Counted from the stretch's first letter, positions 7,187 through 16,480 are shown. The stretch is 34,013 bases of DNA from Halieaceae bacterium (GCA_024640505.1 JAHEEV010000006.1:35952-69964), one strand, 5' to 3'. The notes: a model not told the origin generated them from the sequence alone. Program-made: numbers and translations.

Positions 7187-7599
7187 TTTTTACGGATGAG
7201 TTTGGCGACGGTGCTGGCGGTGGCGGTAAGTGTGCCGTCCTGGTCGAACACCTGTCCCTCCATGAAAGCGAGCTTATAGCCGCCCCGGATGACCTTGCCC
7301 ACAATTCGCAGGCGCCCCGCGCGGGTGGCTTCGAGGTAGTTTGTCTTGATTTCCAGGGAGGACAGGTTGACGATTTCGGGGTTGGCGGCGAAGGCCGCAT
7401 GTGTCATCGCGGTATCCAGCATCGAGGTGATAAAGCCGCCCTGGACGACATCACCGGAATGGCAGTAATCGGTGCCGATGTTGTACTCGAAGGTGCAGGT
7501 CGCATTTTCAGCGTCAGCCGCAACGACCCGGCCGCCCAGCATGCCAATAAATTTCGGAGCATGGGCATTCAGCCTGTCGATCAGTTCCTGTTGGTCCAA
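7183..7599 (-). CDS. PaaI-type hotdog thioesterase, TTG start
   Basis: A 138-aa hotdog-fold acyl-CoA thioesterase of the PaaI/YdiI type. The characteristic core is HSGDVVQGGFITSMLDTAM, with the catalytic acidic/Gly-Gly region and the long central helix, followed by the SLEIKTNYLEA strand and the C-terminal ATASTVAKL strand. It would hydrolyse acyl- or aryl-CoA esters. The frame is open upstream to 7923, but homology starts about residue 2 of a TTG-initiated protein (TTG at 7599), which is preceded by CAGGA about 9 nt away. No ATG or GTG lies at a sensible position. It overlaps rep by 4 nt (ATGA). It is divergent from the beta-oxidation genes across a 347-bp intergenic region, so a role in acyl-CoA recycling is possible but inferred. 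Confidence 0.85.
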   Translation of the reverse strand: MDQQELIDRLNAHAPKFIGMLGGRVVAADAENATCTFEYNIGTDYCHSGDVVQGGFITSMLDTAMTHAAFAANPEIVNLSSLEIKTNYLEATRAGRLRIVGKVIRGGYKLAFMEGQVFDQDGTLTATASTVAKLIRKK

Positions 7600-7946
7600 G
7601 GGGGCGTATCCTGTGAGAGCGGTATCGAAGGGATAGCGATGATATAGGTGCCACCCGGTCGGTTCAATCCATCGCGCAGGAATAGTGGGCAGGTACACCG
7701 GGAGAGAAGATTTTCTGGTTTGCCGGGCGTCGATCAAGTAGTGCCCTGTGGAACAGGAGCGGGCAGACGTCCTTCCTGCCCTGTGACAGAAAATGCCAGG
7801 CCATTCTGGCCGATTCCCACACCCGGATTCCACGCCTAGTTTAAATGCCCATACGTCTATTCCGAATTCTGTTGCAACGGCTTGTGCAGGCTGTGTGCTC
7901 CGGTATGTTGGGCGCCTTTCCAATCCATGTGTAGACAGGGTAATCC
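7600..7946. promoter_or_regulatory. Divergent intergenic region, thioesterase / thiolase
   Basis: A 347-bp gap without a credible gene. It holds several short dyads: CCTGT-GGA-ACAGG near 7746-7758, GGGCAG/CTGCCC around 7761-7781, and GGCCA-TTC-TGGCC at 7799-7811. A candidate promoter for the thiolase lies at 7882-7909. No dyad matches a FadR or PsrA operator that I can recall with certainty. Confidence 0.4.
7882..7909 (+). promoter_or_regulatory. Candidate sigma-70 promoter of the thiolase-fadB pair
   Basis: -35 TTGTGC (7882-7887), a 16-nt spacer and -10 TATGTT (7904-7909). The start point would be near 7916, about 30 nt before the thiolase ATG. Confidence 0.4.
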
Positions 7947-9149
7947 ATGAGCAACGATGCGTACATTTACGATGCGATCCGCACGCCCCGCGGCAAAGGC
8001 AAGCCGGGCGGCGGGCTCTACGAGGTCAAGCCCATCGACCTGGTGACCAACCTGCTGGAGGCGATGAAGTCCCGCCACGATCTGGACACCACGCAGGTGG
8101 AGGATGTGATCCTGGCCACCGGCGAACCGGTGAAAGAGCAGGGGCAGAACATTGCCAAGACCGCACTGGTGTACTCCAGCTGGGATGACGTGACCGTGGG
8201 TGCACAGTTGCACCGTTACTGTGCGGGCGGCCTGGACGCGGTCAATACGGTGGCCATGAAAATCATGTCAGGCATGGAATCCATGGGCGCCGCCGGGGGA
8301 GTGGAGAGCATGTCCCGCCTGGGCATGGGCGCCAGCGGTGCGGCGGCCGGTGATGCCTGGGTGGCCATGAAAAGCTATGGCATCTCCCAGGGTCTGGGGG
8401 CCGACTTGATGGCCTCCCTGGATGGCTTCACGCGGGAAGATGTGGACCGTTACGCGGTACAGTCCCAGCAGCGGGCGGCGAACGCGCGGGATAGCGGCTA
8501 TTTCGACAGATCCATCGTGCCGGTGAAAGACCTCAACGGTGTCACCATACTGGATCACGATGAGCTGATCCGCCCCACTGACCTCGCAGGCCTGGCAAAG
8601 CTCAAACCCTCCTTCACCATGTTCAACGACTTCGGTCACGGGGAATTCCTCAAGTTCAAATATCCCCAGGTGGAGAAGGTGGAGTGCATCCATACGCCGG
8701 GTAACTCCTCCGGTGTGGTTGATGGCGCTTCCCTGGTGCTGTTGGGTAACAGGCAGGCGGGTGATGACCAGGGCCTCAAGCCCCGGGCCCGCATCGTTGC
8801 CTGCGCAGTGACCGGCACAGAACCCACGATCATGCTGGCCGGTCCGGCTCCCGCCTCCAGGAAAGCCTTGGGACTGGCGAAGATGACCACCTCGGATATC
8901 GACCTGTTCGAGTTGAACGAGGCCTTTGCCTCTGTAGTCCTGCGCTACCAGCACCTGATGGGCATTCCGGACGACAAAATCAATGTCAACGGTGGCGCTA
9001 TCGCCATGGGCCATCCCATCGGTGCCACTGGCGCCATGATTCTTGGCACCGTTCTGGACGAGCTGGAGCGCCGCGACCTGAATACCGCCCTGGTGACGCT
9101 GTGCGCCGGCGGCGGCATCGGCATCGCCACCATCATCGAGCGCGTGTGA
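7947..9149 (+). CDS. Acetyl-CoA C-acyltransferase (thiolase)
   Basis: Thiolase of 400 aa, the usual size. The active-site nucleophile is Cys92 in [11 protein letters not shown]. The catalytic His is His356 in GHPIGATGA and the second Cys is Cys386 in CAGGGIG. ELNEAFA is also present. It catalyses thiolytic cleavage of 3-ketoacyl-CoA to acetyl-CoA and a shortened acyl-CoA in the cytosol, or the reverse condensation. It lies 26 nt upstream of a FadB-like gene, so the two probably form an alpha/beta beta-oxidation complex, here with the thiolase gene first. Chain-length preference cannot be read from the sequence. A degradative role for fatty acids or side chains is inferred from the neighbour. 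Confidence 0.94.
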   Translation: MSNDAYIYDAIRTPRGKGKPGGGLYEVKPIDLVTNLLEAMKSRHDLDTTQVEDVILATGEPVKEQGQNIAKTALVYSSWDDVTVGAQLHRYCAGGLDAVNTVAMKIMSGMESMGAAGGVESMSRLGMGASGAAAGDAWVAMKSYGISQGLGADLMASLDGFTREDVDRYAVQSQQRAANARDSGYFDRSIVPVKDLNGVTILDHDELIRPTDLAGLAKLKPSFTMFNDFGHGEFLKFKYPQVEKVECIHTPGNSSGVVDGASLVLLGNRQAGDDQGLKPRARIVACAVTGTEPTIMLAGPAPASRKALGLAKMTTSDIDLFELNEAFASVVLRYQHLMGIPDDKINVNGGAIAMGHPIGATGAMILGTVLDELERRDLNTALVTLCAGGGIGIATIIERV

Positions 9150-9175
9150 ACGGACCGGATTGGAGTAAGAGAGAA

Positions 9176-11332
9176 ATGAGTTATTTACGACTGGAGAAAG
9201 ATGCCGACGGCATCGTGGAATTGATCTTCGACCAGCAAGGCAAGTCGGTCAACGTCATGGGCGACGAATACGCCGAGGCCATGCCGAAAGCCCTGGACGA
9301 GCTGGAGGCGATGAAGGACGAGATTGCCGGTGTCTATGTTCGCTCCGGCAAACCCGGGCAGTTTTTCGCGGGTGGCGATATCAACATGATGCTGGAGATG
9401 GAACTCAACCCCTCCGACCAGGAGCGGGAATCCATGTTCAGGAGCCTCCTTGAAAGCAAGGAGCCCCTGGCCCGGCTGGAGCGCCTGGGCGTTCCGATCG
9501 CCGTGGGTATCAACGGTGCGGCCCTCGGGGGCGGTTATGAGATTGCCTTGTCCTGCCACCGCCGTTTTGCCCTGGATGACCGCAGTGTGAAGATCGGCCT
9601 GCCGGAGGCCATGCTCGGCCTGATGCCCGGTGCCGGTGGCGTGGTGCGCATGGTGCGCCTGCTGGGCATGCAGGAGGCCCTGACATTGATCTCCCAGGGC
9701 AGGCAGTTCGATGCCCAGCGTGCGTTGGAGAAAGGTCTGGTGCATGAGCTGGCCGAGTCGGAAGAGGAGATGGCGCTCAAGGCCAAAGCGTGGATCCTGG
9801 CCAACCCGGCAGCGAAACAGCCCTGGGAAGAGCCCGGTTACAGCATTCCCGGTGGCGGCCCGGATGACCCGGCCACCCAGGGCCTGACCTATTTCGGCCC
9901 GGTCAACGTGATGGTGCAGACAAAAGGCAATATGCCGGCCCAGCAGGTCATCATGGCGGCGGTAATCGACTCCGCCCGCGTGGATTACGATACCGCTCAC
10001 GTGATCGAGGCGCGCTATTTTCAGCGCCTGCTGCTGGACCAGGTGGCGCGCAACATGATGACCACCTTTTTCGTGCAGATGAACCAGCTGGATGCCGGTG
10101 CCTCCCGCCCCGATGGTATCGACAAGACCGACGTGACAAGGCTCGGCATCCTGGGCGCCGGCGTGATGGGAGCGGGGATCGCGTTTGCCGCCGCGAAGGC
10201 GGGCATCGACGTGGTGCTCAGGGACCTCGACCTGGAGACGGCTGAGAAGGGCAAGGCCTACGCGGCCACTGCCTGTGAAAAGAACCGCCGCATCGATGAG
10301 ACGGAGGCGGAGCAGATCCTGGCGCGAATCCACCCCACGGCGGAGGTGGGCGACCTGGCGGGCTGCGACCTGGTGATCGAGGCGGTGTTCGAGAGCCGCG
10401 AGGTAAAGGCCGCGGTGACGAAAGAAACCGAGGCGGTGCTGGGCGAGTCCGCAGTATTCGCCAGCAACACCTCGGCCCTGCCGATCACGGAACTGGCAGA
10501 GGCCTCGATGCGACCGGAAAACTTTATCGGTATGCATTTCTTCTCGCCCGCGGAGAAGATGCCCCTGGTGGAAATCATCACCGGCGAAAAAACCTCCGGG
10601 ACTGCTTTAGCCCGGGCCTTCGACCTGGCCCAGAAACTGGGCAAGAAGCCCATCGTGGTGAGGGATGCGCCGGGATTTTTCACCACCCGGGTCATTGGCG
10701 AGACCATCACCCAGGGCCAGCGCATGCTTGCGGAGGGCGTCAACCCGGCCCTGATCGAGAACGGCGCCGCCTTCAACGGTTCACCGATGGGACCGCTGCA
10801 GACGCTGGACACCATCTCCCTGGAAACCGCTTATCACGGCATGCAGCAGCGCAAGGCGGACGCGGAGGCGGCCGGCCAGGCGTGGGAGCCGGCGCCGGAG
10901 TCGGAGGTGATCCGTTACATGGTGGAGGACGCGAAACGTGTCGGGCAGGCCAAGGGAGCGGGCTTCTACGACTACGACGACAACGGCAAGAAGGTCGCCA
11001 CCTGGGCAGGGTTGAAGGATGCCTTCGCCCCCGATGGCTACGTCGATATCCCCTTCGAGGACGTGAAGGATCGGTTGCTCTTCTCCCAGGTCCTGGAGGC
11101 TATCCGCATCATGGAGGAGGGCGTGTTGACAAGCGTCGGGGACGGTAATATCGGCTCAATCATGGGCATCGGCTTCCCGCCCCACACCGGCGGCGTATAC
11201 CAGTGCGTCAACGCCTATGGTGTAGAGGCTTTCGCCGACCGGGCGAAGGAACTGGCGGCCCGCTACGGTGATGCCTTTGAACCGCCCCGGCTGTTGCTGG
11301 AGATGGCGGCGGGGGGCCGCTGCTTCGCCTGA
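9176..11332 (+). CDS. FadB-like enoyl-CoA hydratase / 3-hydroxyacyl-CoA dehydrogenase
   Basis: Multifunctional beta-oxidation protein of 718 aa. The N-terminal crotonase domain (about 1-190) has the oxyanion-hole segments [10 protein letters not shown] and [16 protein letters not shown], then [15 protein letters not shown]. The NAD-binding Rossmann domain begins near residue 322 with [21 protein letters not shown]. The dehydrogenase catalytic His is in [16 protein letters not shown], and [10 protein letters not shown] starts the C-terminal dehydrogenase domains, which end with [12 protein letters not shown]. It hydrates trans-2-enoyl-CoA and oxidises the L-3-hydroxyacyl-CoA, handing the ketoacyl-CoA to the upstream thiolase. 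The frame is open from 9101, but the ATG at 9176 follows GGAGTAAGAG and begins the homologous [16 protein letters not shown]. It is cotranscribed with the thiolase gene. Confidence 0.94.
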   Translation: MSYLRLEKDADGIVELIFDQQGKSVNVMGDEYAEAMPKALDELEAMKDEIAGVYVRSGKPGQFFAGGDINMMLEMELNPSDQERESMFRSLLESKEPLARLERLGVPIAVGINGAALGGGYEIALSCHRRFALDDRSVKIGLPEAMLGLMPGAGGVVRMVRLLGMQEALTLISQGRQFDAQRALEKGLVHELAESEEEMALKAKAWILANPAAKQPWEEPGYSIPGGGPDDPATQGLTYFGPVNVMVQTKGNMPAQQVIMAAVIDSARVDYDTAHVIEARYFQRLLLDQVARNMMTTFFVQMNQLDAGASRPDGIDKTDVTRLGILGAGVMGAGIAFAAAKAGIDVVLRDLDLETAEKGKAYAATACEKNRRIDETEAEQILARIHPTAEVGDLAGCDLVIEAVFESREVKAAVTKETEAVLGESAVFASNTSALPITELAEASMRPENFIGMHFFSPAEKMPLVEIITGEKTSGTALARAFDLAQKLGKKPIVVRDAPGFFTTRVIGETITQGQRMLAEGVNPALIENGAAFNGSPMGPLQTLDTISLETAYHGMQQRKADAEAAGQAWEPAPESEVIRYMVEDAKRVGQAKGAGFYDYDDNGKKVATWAGLKDAFAPDGYVDIPFEDVKDRLLFSQVLEAIRIMEEGVLTSVGDGNIGSIMGIGFPPHTGGVYQCVNAYGVEAFADRAKELAARYGDAFEPPRLLLEMAAGGRCFA

Positions 11333-11341
11333 GTGGGGCAG

Positions 11342-11380
11342 TGGCAGTCGGCTCCCTTATTGCGGGAACTCCGGCTGCCA
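11342..11380. terminator. Imperfect hairpin between convergent genes
   Basis: TGGCAG...CTGCCA encloses CGG/CCG and CCC/GGG pairs around a TTATTGC loop. It lies between the convergent ends of the FadB-like gene and the Lrp gene. It has no T-run on either side, so it is at best a weak or Rho-assisted bidirectional terminator. Confidence 0.4.
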
Positions 11381-11392
11381 TGCTTGGCCGCA

Positions 11393-11827
11393 TTACCTGC
11401 GGTCAAACTTGGTCGCCAGAACAATGGCCGACTCGGTATTTTTGACCCCCTTGATAGCGCCGATCCGGTCCAGTGCCCCGTCCAGCGCATTGGGAGAGTT
11501 TGCCCGCAGAATGGCAACGAAATCGACCTTGCCGCTCACGGTGTACAGGGCTTCTACTTCCCCCATCTGGCCGAGTTCCCGGGCGACCGCGGTACTGTAC
11601 TTGGGGTGCGCCACCAGGCTGACGTAGGCCTGTAGCGAATTGTTCTGGTAGTCGGCCCCGAGTTTGAGGTGGTAACCGGCGATGATCCCGCTGGATTCCA
11701 GTCGGGCCAGGCGTTTTTGCACGGTGGTCCGGGACAGGTCCAGTTCCCGGGCCAGTTCGCTCACGGATTGACGTGCGTCCCGTTGCAGGGCGGCAATCAG
11801 GCGTCGGTCATTTCGGTTCAATTCCAT
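11393..11827 (-). CDS. Lrp/AsnC family transcriptional regulator
   Basis: A 144-aa Lrp/AsnC regulator. The N-terminal winged HTH (about 1-60) reads RRLIAALQRDARQSVSELAR with recognition helix SRTTVQKRLARLE, then the GIIAGYHLKLG hinge. The C-terminal RAM/AsnC ligand-binding domain (about 65-144) contains VEALYTVSGKVDFVAI and ends with KNTESAIVL. Such proteins form octamers and sense amino acids. It is divergent from the decarboxylase gene across about 130 bp that contain a CAATATGA/TCATATTG dyad, so it probably controls both itself and the decarboxylase in response to an amino acid such as lysine, ornithine or arginine. That ligand is inference. Confidence 0.93.
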   Translation of the reverse strand: MELNRNDRRLIAALQRDARQSVSELARELDLSRTTVQKRLARLESSGIIAGYHLKLGADYQNNSLQAYVSLVAHPKYSTAVARELGQMGEVEALYTVSGKVDFVAILRANSPNALDGALDRIGAIKGVKNTESAIVLATKFDRR

Positions 11828-11837
11828 AGAAAGTAAT

Positions 11838-11865
11838 CAATATGACCACATTAGTGTTCATATTG
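11838..11865. promoter_or_regulatory. Inverted repeat, candidate Lrp-family operator
   Basis: A perfect 8-bp dyad (CAATATGA - 12 nt - TCATATTG) lies 10 bp upstream of the regulator ATG, in the divergent gap shared with the decarboxylase gene. The AT-rich arms and the spacing suit an Lrp-family operator. Confidence 0.55.
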
Positions 11866-11958
11866 GCATAAAAATAGCCAGATTAACCAGTATTCGAACC
11901 TGTTAATTTCGCGGTCGCGGGATCGAAAATAGAGTTGACGGGTAACGGGAGGGGATCG

Positions 11959-13176
11959 ATGAACGTGCGGGTCGCCGGACTCAGCTCTGCCCTTGCTGAG
12001 CGTGTCACTTTTCAAGGCGCCGGGGACATCACCCGGGACGTTCGCCCCGGCGACCCCGTCTACCTGTTCAGCGAGGCGTGCCTGGCCCGGCGCTTGCGGC
12101 GATTCCTTTCCGGCTTTCCGGGCGCGGTCAGCTATGCGGTCAAGGCCAATCCTGAACCGAGGGTCATCCACACGCTGTCCGCGGGGGGTGTGACTCACTT
12201 CGATGTGGCATCCATTGGTGAAATAGAGGCGGTTGCAGCGCTCCAGCCCGGCGCGACGCTGCATTTCAACAATCCGGTGAAAGCGGAGGACGCCGTTGAA
12301 ACCGCCTACCGGCAATTCAACGTGCGCTCCTTTGCACTGGACGAATTAGCCGAACTGGAAAAAATCCGGCGTGCGACCCGAGGCGCGGCGGATATCCTTT
12401 ATTCCGTGAGATTCAGGTTGCGTCACGGCGCTGCCAGTTACGATTTCGGGAGCAAATTCGGTGCTACCCCGGATAACACGATCGATATGCTCCGCCGTAT
12501 TGCAGGGTTTGGCGCCCGGGCCGCGTTGATATTTCACCCGGGTTCACAGTGCACGGACCCGGCCGTGTATTACCGCTACCTGCAGACCGCCGCGCGCATC
12601 GTTCGCGGGGCCGGGGTCCGGGTCGAACAGATCAATGTGGGGGGAGGGTTTCCCGAGTACTACGAGAACACGTCTGCGCCAGCCCTGGAACAGTACTTTG
12701 AGGCGATCGAAGGTGCGGCATCCGACTGTTTCGAGGAGCCGCCCCGGCTGATGTGTGAGCCCGGTCGCGCCATGGTGGCCTCATCGATATCCCTGCTGAC
12801 TCGCGTAATCCATGTCCGTGGGGACGATGGGACGGTGTTCCTCAATGATGGCGTCTATGGGGGAATGCAGGAGCAGGCACTGGTCGATATCCGATTTCCG
12901 GTGCGGGCCTGGCGTCGGGGGGCATTGCTGGAAGAGGAGCGCGTCAGTCGTCGGGTGTTCGGCCCGACCTGCGACCCGGTGGATCGCCTGTCCGGCGAGA
13001 TACCCCTGCCCCGGGGCCTGCAGGCGGGCGACTACCTGGAATTTGGCCTGCTCGGCGCCTACGGGTCGGCGACCTCGACGGCTTTCAATGGCTTCCGGTC
13101 GAGTCGCTACTACAACGTCGACTGCGGTTTCAGTAGCGCCTTGCCTGCTGCAAGTGGGAGAATGTGCCAGTGGTGA
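11959..13176 (+). CDS. PLP-dependent (ornithine/lysine-type) decarboxylase, fold type III
   Basis: Alanine-racemase-fold decarboxylase of 405 aa, resembling eukaryotic-type ornithine decarboxylase. The PLP Lys is Lys62 in SYAVKANPEP. The His stacking on PLP is in FHPGSQC, the phosphate-binding Gly-rich loop is NVGGGFPEYY, then CEPGRAMVA. The catalytic Cys is Cys338 in FGPTCDPVDRL, the second-subunit motif typical of ornithine and lysine decarboxylases, and the C-terminal aromatic motif is GAYGSATSTAFNGF. It would make putrescine from ornithine, or cadaverine from lysine; the sequence does not settle which. The start is the ATG at 11959, preceded by GGGAGGGG, rather than the TTG at 11935. It is divergent from the Lrp regulator, which probably controls it. 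It is not the meso-DAP decarboxylase, because a separate lysA is present at 27807-29075. Confidence 0.9.
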   Translation: MNVRVAGLSSALAERVTFQGAGDITRDVRPGDPVYLFSEACLARRLRRFLSGFPGAVSYAVKANPEPRVIHTLSAGGVTHFDVASIGEIEAVAALQPGATLHFNNPVKAEDAVETAYRQFNVRSFALDELAELEKIRRATRGAADILYSVRFRLRHGAASYDFGSKFGATPDNTIDMLRRIAGFGARAALIFHPGSQCTDPAVYYRYLQTAARIVRGAGVRVEQINVGGGFPEYYENTSAPALEQYFEAIEGAASDCFEEPPRLMCEPGRAMVASSISLLTRVIHVRGDDGTVFLNDGVYGGMQEQALVDIRFPVRAWRRGALLEEERVSRRVFGPTCDPVDRLSGEIPLPRGLQAGDYLEFGLLGAYGSATSTAFNGFRSSRYYNVDCGFSSALPAASGRMCQW

Positions 13177-13236
13177 TCCTCACCGGGGTTACTGTCGTAT
13201 CAAGAGGCTATTGCCGCACAGGTCTAGCGAAAAGCC

Positions 13237-13857
13237 ATGTCCGAAGTCGCTCAAGAGAGTGTGCCGAAACAATCGCCCAAGAATCGTGCGCCGGGAGCGT
13301 TGCTTGCGCGACATGCGGGTATCCATCTGCTTGTCTGGTTAGTGGCGTTCTGCCTGTTCGCCGCCGCGGACAGCTGGAGCAGCCTTACGGGCCTGGCGAT
13401 CGCCAGCCTGCTCGCGGTTGTCACCGGCGCGCTGGCGGGGCTGGCCACTGTGACGCTCATTCACGAATGGTTTCACTTCGTCGGTGCCTGGTTGAGCGGG
13501 GGGGCGTATACCATACCGGCGAAGCCCGGGCTGTTCGTCTATGACTGGGACTTCACCGCGAATTCCGTCCGCCAGTTCAAACTGATGAGCGTTGCCGGGA
13601 GTGTGGGTGGCGCCATCGGCGTGGCCCTGTTGTGGTTGTCGGTGCCCGCGGATACATCCGGTCGCACCGCGCTGCTCGCGGGTGGGATCACCAGTTTTGC
13701 TTTCGCCGCAGCCATAGAGTGGCCGGTACTGCGACGGACTCGCGTGAGCGGCGATCCACTGGCTGAATTGTCCAAAATCGACGTGAGCGTGTTGCTGCGC
13801 AGTCTGGCTCTCGGCGTCGCCGTCGGCGTCATGGCCTGGTATGTGCTGGGCCCCTGA
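13237..13857 (+). CDS. Multi-pass membrane protein with HEWFH motif
   Basis: A 206-aa inner-membrane protein that I do not recognise. A polar N-terminus (1-27) is followed by about five hydrophobic segments (roughly 28-47, 50-75, 110-135, 143-163 and 183-204). At the end of the second segment lies TLIHEWFHFVGAW, with His76-Glu77-x-x-His80, which has the HExxH zinc-site pattern of membrane metalloproteases such as site-2 protease (M50). The second M50 signature (NPDG/LDG) is not evident, so protease function is only a hypothesis. It starts 60 nt after the decarboxylase gene in the same direction and may be cotranscribed. Its last 29 nt overlap the end of the convergent ATPase gene. Confidence 0.75.
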   Translation: MSEVAQESVPKQSPKNRAPGALLARHAGIHLLVWLVAFCLFAAADSWSSLTGLAIASLLAVVTGALAGLATVTLIHEWFHFVGAWLSGGAYTIPAKPGLFVYDWDFTANSVRQFKLMSVAGSVGGAIGVALLWLSVPADTSGRTALLAGGITSFAFAAAIEWPVLRRTRVSGDPLAELSKIDVSVLLRSLALGVAVGVMAWYVLGP

Positions 13858-16480
13858 AATAGATAAGCTTCCGCCGAATCAGCCATTTTTCGGTCTCCAC
13901 CACGAGCAGCACCACCAGGGGTAACCCGAAGCACACGGCCAACTCCGCCGGGGGCAGGGGCGAGGTGTGGAAGATCCCGTTCAGCACCGGCAGATAGATC
14001 AGGGCCAGTTGCAGCAATACCGTGAGCAGTACCGCCCCGATCAGTGGCGGATTCTGGAGGAGGCCGGTGGCCCACAGGGAGTCCCGGTCGTTGCGAATGA
14101 CCAGGACGTGCACGAGCTGGCTGAAAGTCAGCACGGTAAAGACCATGGTCTGCCAGTAGGGCAGTGCCTGGCTCACGGCCCAGGCCTGGACGCCGAGGGC
14201 CAGGGCGCCTATCAGCAAGCCGATCAACAGGATGTGCTGCCACATGCCGCCCGCGAAGAGCCGTTCCCGGGGTGGCCGTGGTGGTCGGTTCATGATCTGC
14301 CCCTCTGCCACCTGCGAGGTGAGCGCCAGCCCGGGCAGGCCATCCGTGACCAGGTTGATCCAGAGGATATGGATCGGCAGCAAAGGCAGCGGCAGGCCGA
14401 ATAGAGGTGCCAGCGCCAGGGTCCAGATCTCGCCGGAGTTGCTCGTCATCGTGTACTTCACGAACTTGCGTATATTGTCGAAGATTCTCCGGCCCTCGCG
14501 CACCGCGGCAACGATCGTGGCAAAATTGTCATCGAGCAGGATCAGCTGGCCCGCCTGGCGGGCGACATCGGTGCCCTTCTGGCCCATGGCGACGCCGATA
14601 TCGGCCTGGCGCAGTGCCGGGGCATCGTTGACCCCATCGCCGGTCATGGCAATGAACTGGCCCCTTTGCTGTAAAGCGCGCACCAACCGTATCTTCTGGG
14701 CGGGCGAGACCCGTGCATAGACCCGGGTGTCCACCACCTGCCCGGTGAGTTGCTCATCTGTCATGTCGTCCAGTTCCGCGCCGGTTACCACCCGATCGCC
14801 GGCATGGATGATACCCAGGCGTCGGGCGATTTCACCGGCGGTGGCGGGGTGATCGCCGGTGATCATCACCGAGGTGATGCCGGCGGTGTTGCAGTCCTGT
14901 ACGGCACCCAGGACACCCTCCCGGGGCGGGTCGATCAGTGCCACCACGCCCAGCAGGGTCAGCCCCCGCTCGGCCTCTTCCAGGTCTTCGGGCAATGCTG
15001 CCAGGCGCTTGCAGGCGAGCGCCAGCACCCGGTAGCCCCTTTCGCTGAGCTGCTCGACGTCCGCCATCCAGCGATCGGCGTCGATGGTCTGCTCCCCGTC
15101 CTCCAGCATGACCTTTTCACAGCGCTCGATCAGGATCTCCGGTGCGCCCTTGGAAAACACCAGAACACTCTCGCCGTCCCGGTGCAGTGTGGTCATCTGC
15201 TTGCGCTCAGAGGTGAACGGAACCTCCGCTATGCGGGGTAGCTCCCGCTCCAGCGGCTTACGCAGAAAGCGTGCCGTTTCAGCCATCTCGAACAGGGCGA
15301 TTTCAGTCGGGTCTCCCGCGGGGAGGTGTTCGGGGTTCAACCGCACGTCGTTACTGAGGGCCAGGCAGCAGCCCATTAATTGCCACAGGTCCTGGAGATC
15401 GTTTGCGCGATGGGGCAGCTGCGAAACCTTGCCGGCACCGCTGACCACCATTTCGGCGGTCATCCGGTTCATGGTGAGGGTGCCGGTTTTGTCGGAGCAG
15501 ATAAATGATACCGACCCCAGTGTCTCCACGGCGGGCAGGCTGCGTACCAGCGCGTTGTTGCCACTCATGCGACGGGCACCGAGCGCCAGCGAGATACTGA
15601 CGACGGCGGGGAGTGCCTCGGGGATAGCCGCCACGGCGAGGCTTACCGTCGTGAGCAGCATGAGCATCCAGGGTTCGCCCCGCAGCAGGCCGGCGATGAA
15701 TATCAGCGCGCAAATTCCAAGTATCGCTCCGGCCAGCCGCTTGGTGAAGGCGGCGAGGCGTTGCTGCAGCGGCGAGTCCATGGATTCGATGGTGCTCAGC
15801 AATTCGGCAATGCCGCCGATTTCGGTCGCCATGCCCGTGGCGACCACTACGCCCCGCCCCCTCCCCCGTGTCACCAGGGTGCTGCGGTACGCCATATTGG
15901 TACGGTCGCCCACGGAGGTTTCCGCTGCGGAGATCGTCCCGGTCTGTTTTTCTGCTGCGCCGGACTCCCCGGTCAGCATGGACTCATCCACCTGCAACTG
16001 CAGGGCTTCCAGTAACCGCATATCTGAAGGCACCACCGCACCGCTCTCGAGCAGCGCGACGTCCCCCGGCACCAGGTCGCTGGCGGGGATCGTGAGGAAG
16101 CTGCTGTCGCGAATGACCTGGGCGGTCGGCGCGGCCATTTCGCGCAGTGCCATGAGGGCATTTTCCGCGCGGTACTGCTGTACCACGCCGATGATGGCGT
16201 TGAGCAGCACGATGACCAGGATCGCGATGGCGTCCAGGGGCTCCCCGATAAAGCCCGCTACCAGTGCGGCGACCAGGAGTATCTGGATCATCAGGTCCCG
16301 GAACTGCTCAAGGAACAGGCGGGCAATGCCGCGGCGTTTAGCCCGGGACAGGCGATTGGGCCCGTATTGTTCCAGGCGCTTCCGGGCCTCTTCGAGACTC
16401 AGGCCGGCCTGCAGGTCGGTTTCGAGCCTGGTGGCGACCTGTTCGCCCGACATCTCATGCCAGTTTGGCGCATCCTGCAT
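13829..16480 (-). CDS. P2A-type calcium-transporting ATPase
   Basis: P-type ATPase of 883 aa. An N-terminal cation-ATPase domain is followed by M1-M2, the actuator domain with TGES (in MLTGESGAAEKQ), M3-M4, the phosphorylated Asp330 in CSDKTGTLT, the nucleotide domain with FSKGAPEIL, the hinge MTGDGVNDAPALRQADIGVAMG, and six C-terminal membrane segments. The ion-site residues known in SERCA appear to be kept: Glu in M4 (AIPEALP), Asn and Glu in M5 (TSNSGE), and Asn-Thr-Asp in M6 (INLVTDGLP). I therefore infer Ca2+ export from the cytosol rather than H+ or Na+ transport. A GTG at 16483 directly precedes the ATG at 16480; I use the ATG. A TATAAT box lies about 45 nt upstream. It stands alone and convergently overlaps the HEWFH gene by 29 nt. 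Confidence 0.93.
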   Translation of the reverse strand: MQDAPNWHEMSGEQVATRLETDLQAGLSLEEARKRLEQYGPNRLSRAKRRGIARLFLEQFRDLMIQILLVAALVAGFIGEPLDAIAILVIVLLNAIIGVVQQYRAENALMALREMAAPTAQVIRDSSFLTIPASDLVPGDVALLESGAVVPSDMRLLEALQLQVDESMLTGESGAAEKQTGTISAAETSVGDRTNMAYRSTLVTRGRGRGVVVATGMATEIGGIAELLSTIESMDSPLQQRLAAFTKRLAGAILGICALIFIAGLLRGEPWMLMLLTTVSLAVAAIPEALPAVVSISLALGARRMSGNNALVRSLPAVETLGSVSFICSDKTGTLTMNRMTAEMVVSGAGKVSQLPHRANDLQDLWQLMGCCLALSNDVRLNPEHLPAGDPTEIALFEMAETARFLRKPLERELPRIAEVPFTSERKQMTTLHRDGESVLVFSKGAPEILIERCEKVMLEDGEQTIDADRWMADVEQLSERGYRVLALACKRLAALPEDLEEAERGLTLLGVVALIDPPREGVLGAVQDCNTAGITSVMITGDHPATAGEIARRLGIIHAGDRVVTGAELDDMTDEQLTGQVVDTRVYARVSPAQKIRLVRALQQRGQFIAMTGDGVNDAPALRQADIGVAMGQKGTDVARQAGQLILLDDNFATIVAAVREGRRIFDNIRKFVKYTMTSNSGEIWTLALAPLFGLPLPLLPIHILWINLVTDGLPGLALTSQVAEGQIMNRPPRPPRERLFAGGMWQHILLIGLLIGALALGVQAWAVSQALPYWQTMVFTVLTFSQLVHVLVIRNDRDSLWATGLLQNPPLIGAVLLTVLLQLALIYLPVLNGIFHTSPLPPAELAVCFGLPLVVLLVVETEKWLIRRKLIYFRGPAHTRP

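Noticed and set aside
7799-7811. GGCCA-TTC-TGGCC as a fatty-acid regulator operator
   Set aside because: Short GC dyad that does not match FadR or PsrA sites I know; several similar short dyads lie in the same gap.
9185-10537. Minus-strand ORF of 450 codons over the FadB-like gene
   Set aside because: His/Gly/Gln/Leu-rich antisense frame of a GC-rich gene; the plus-strand protein has all catalytic motifs.
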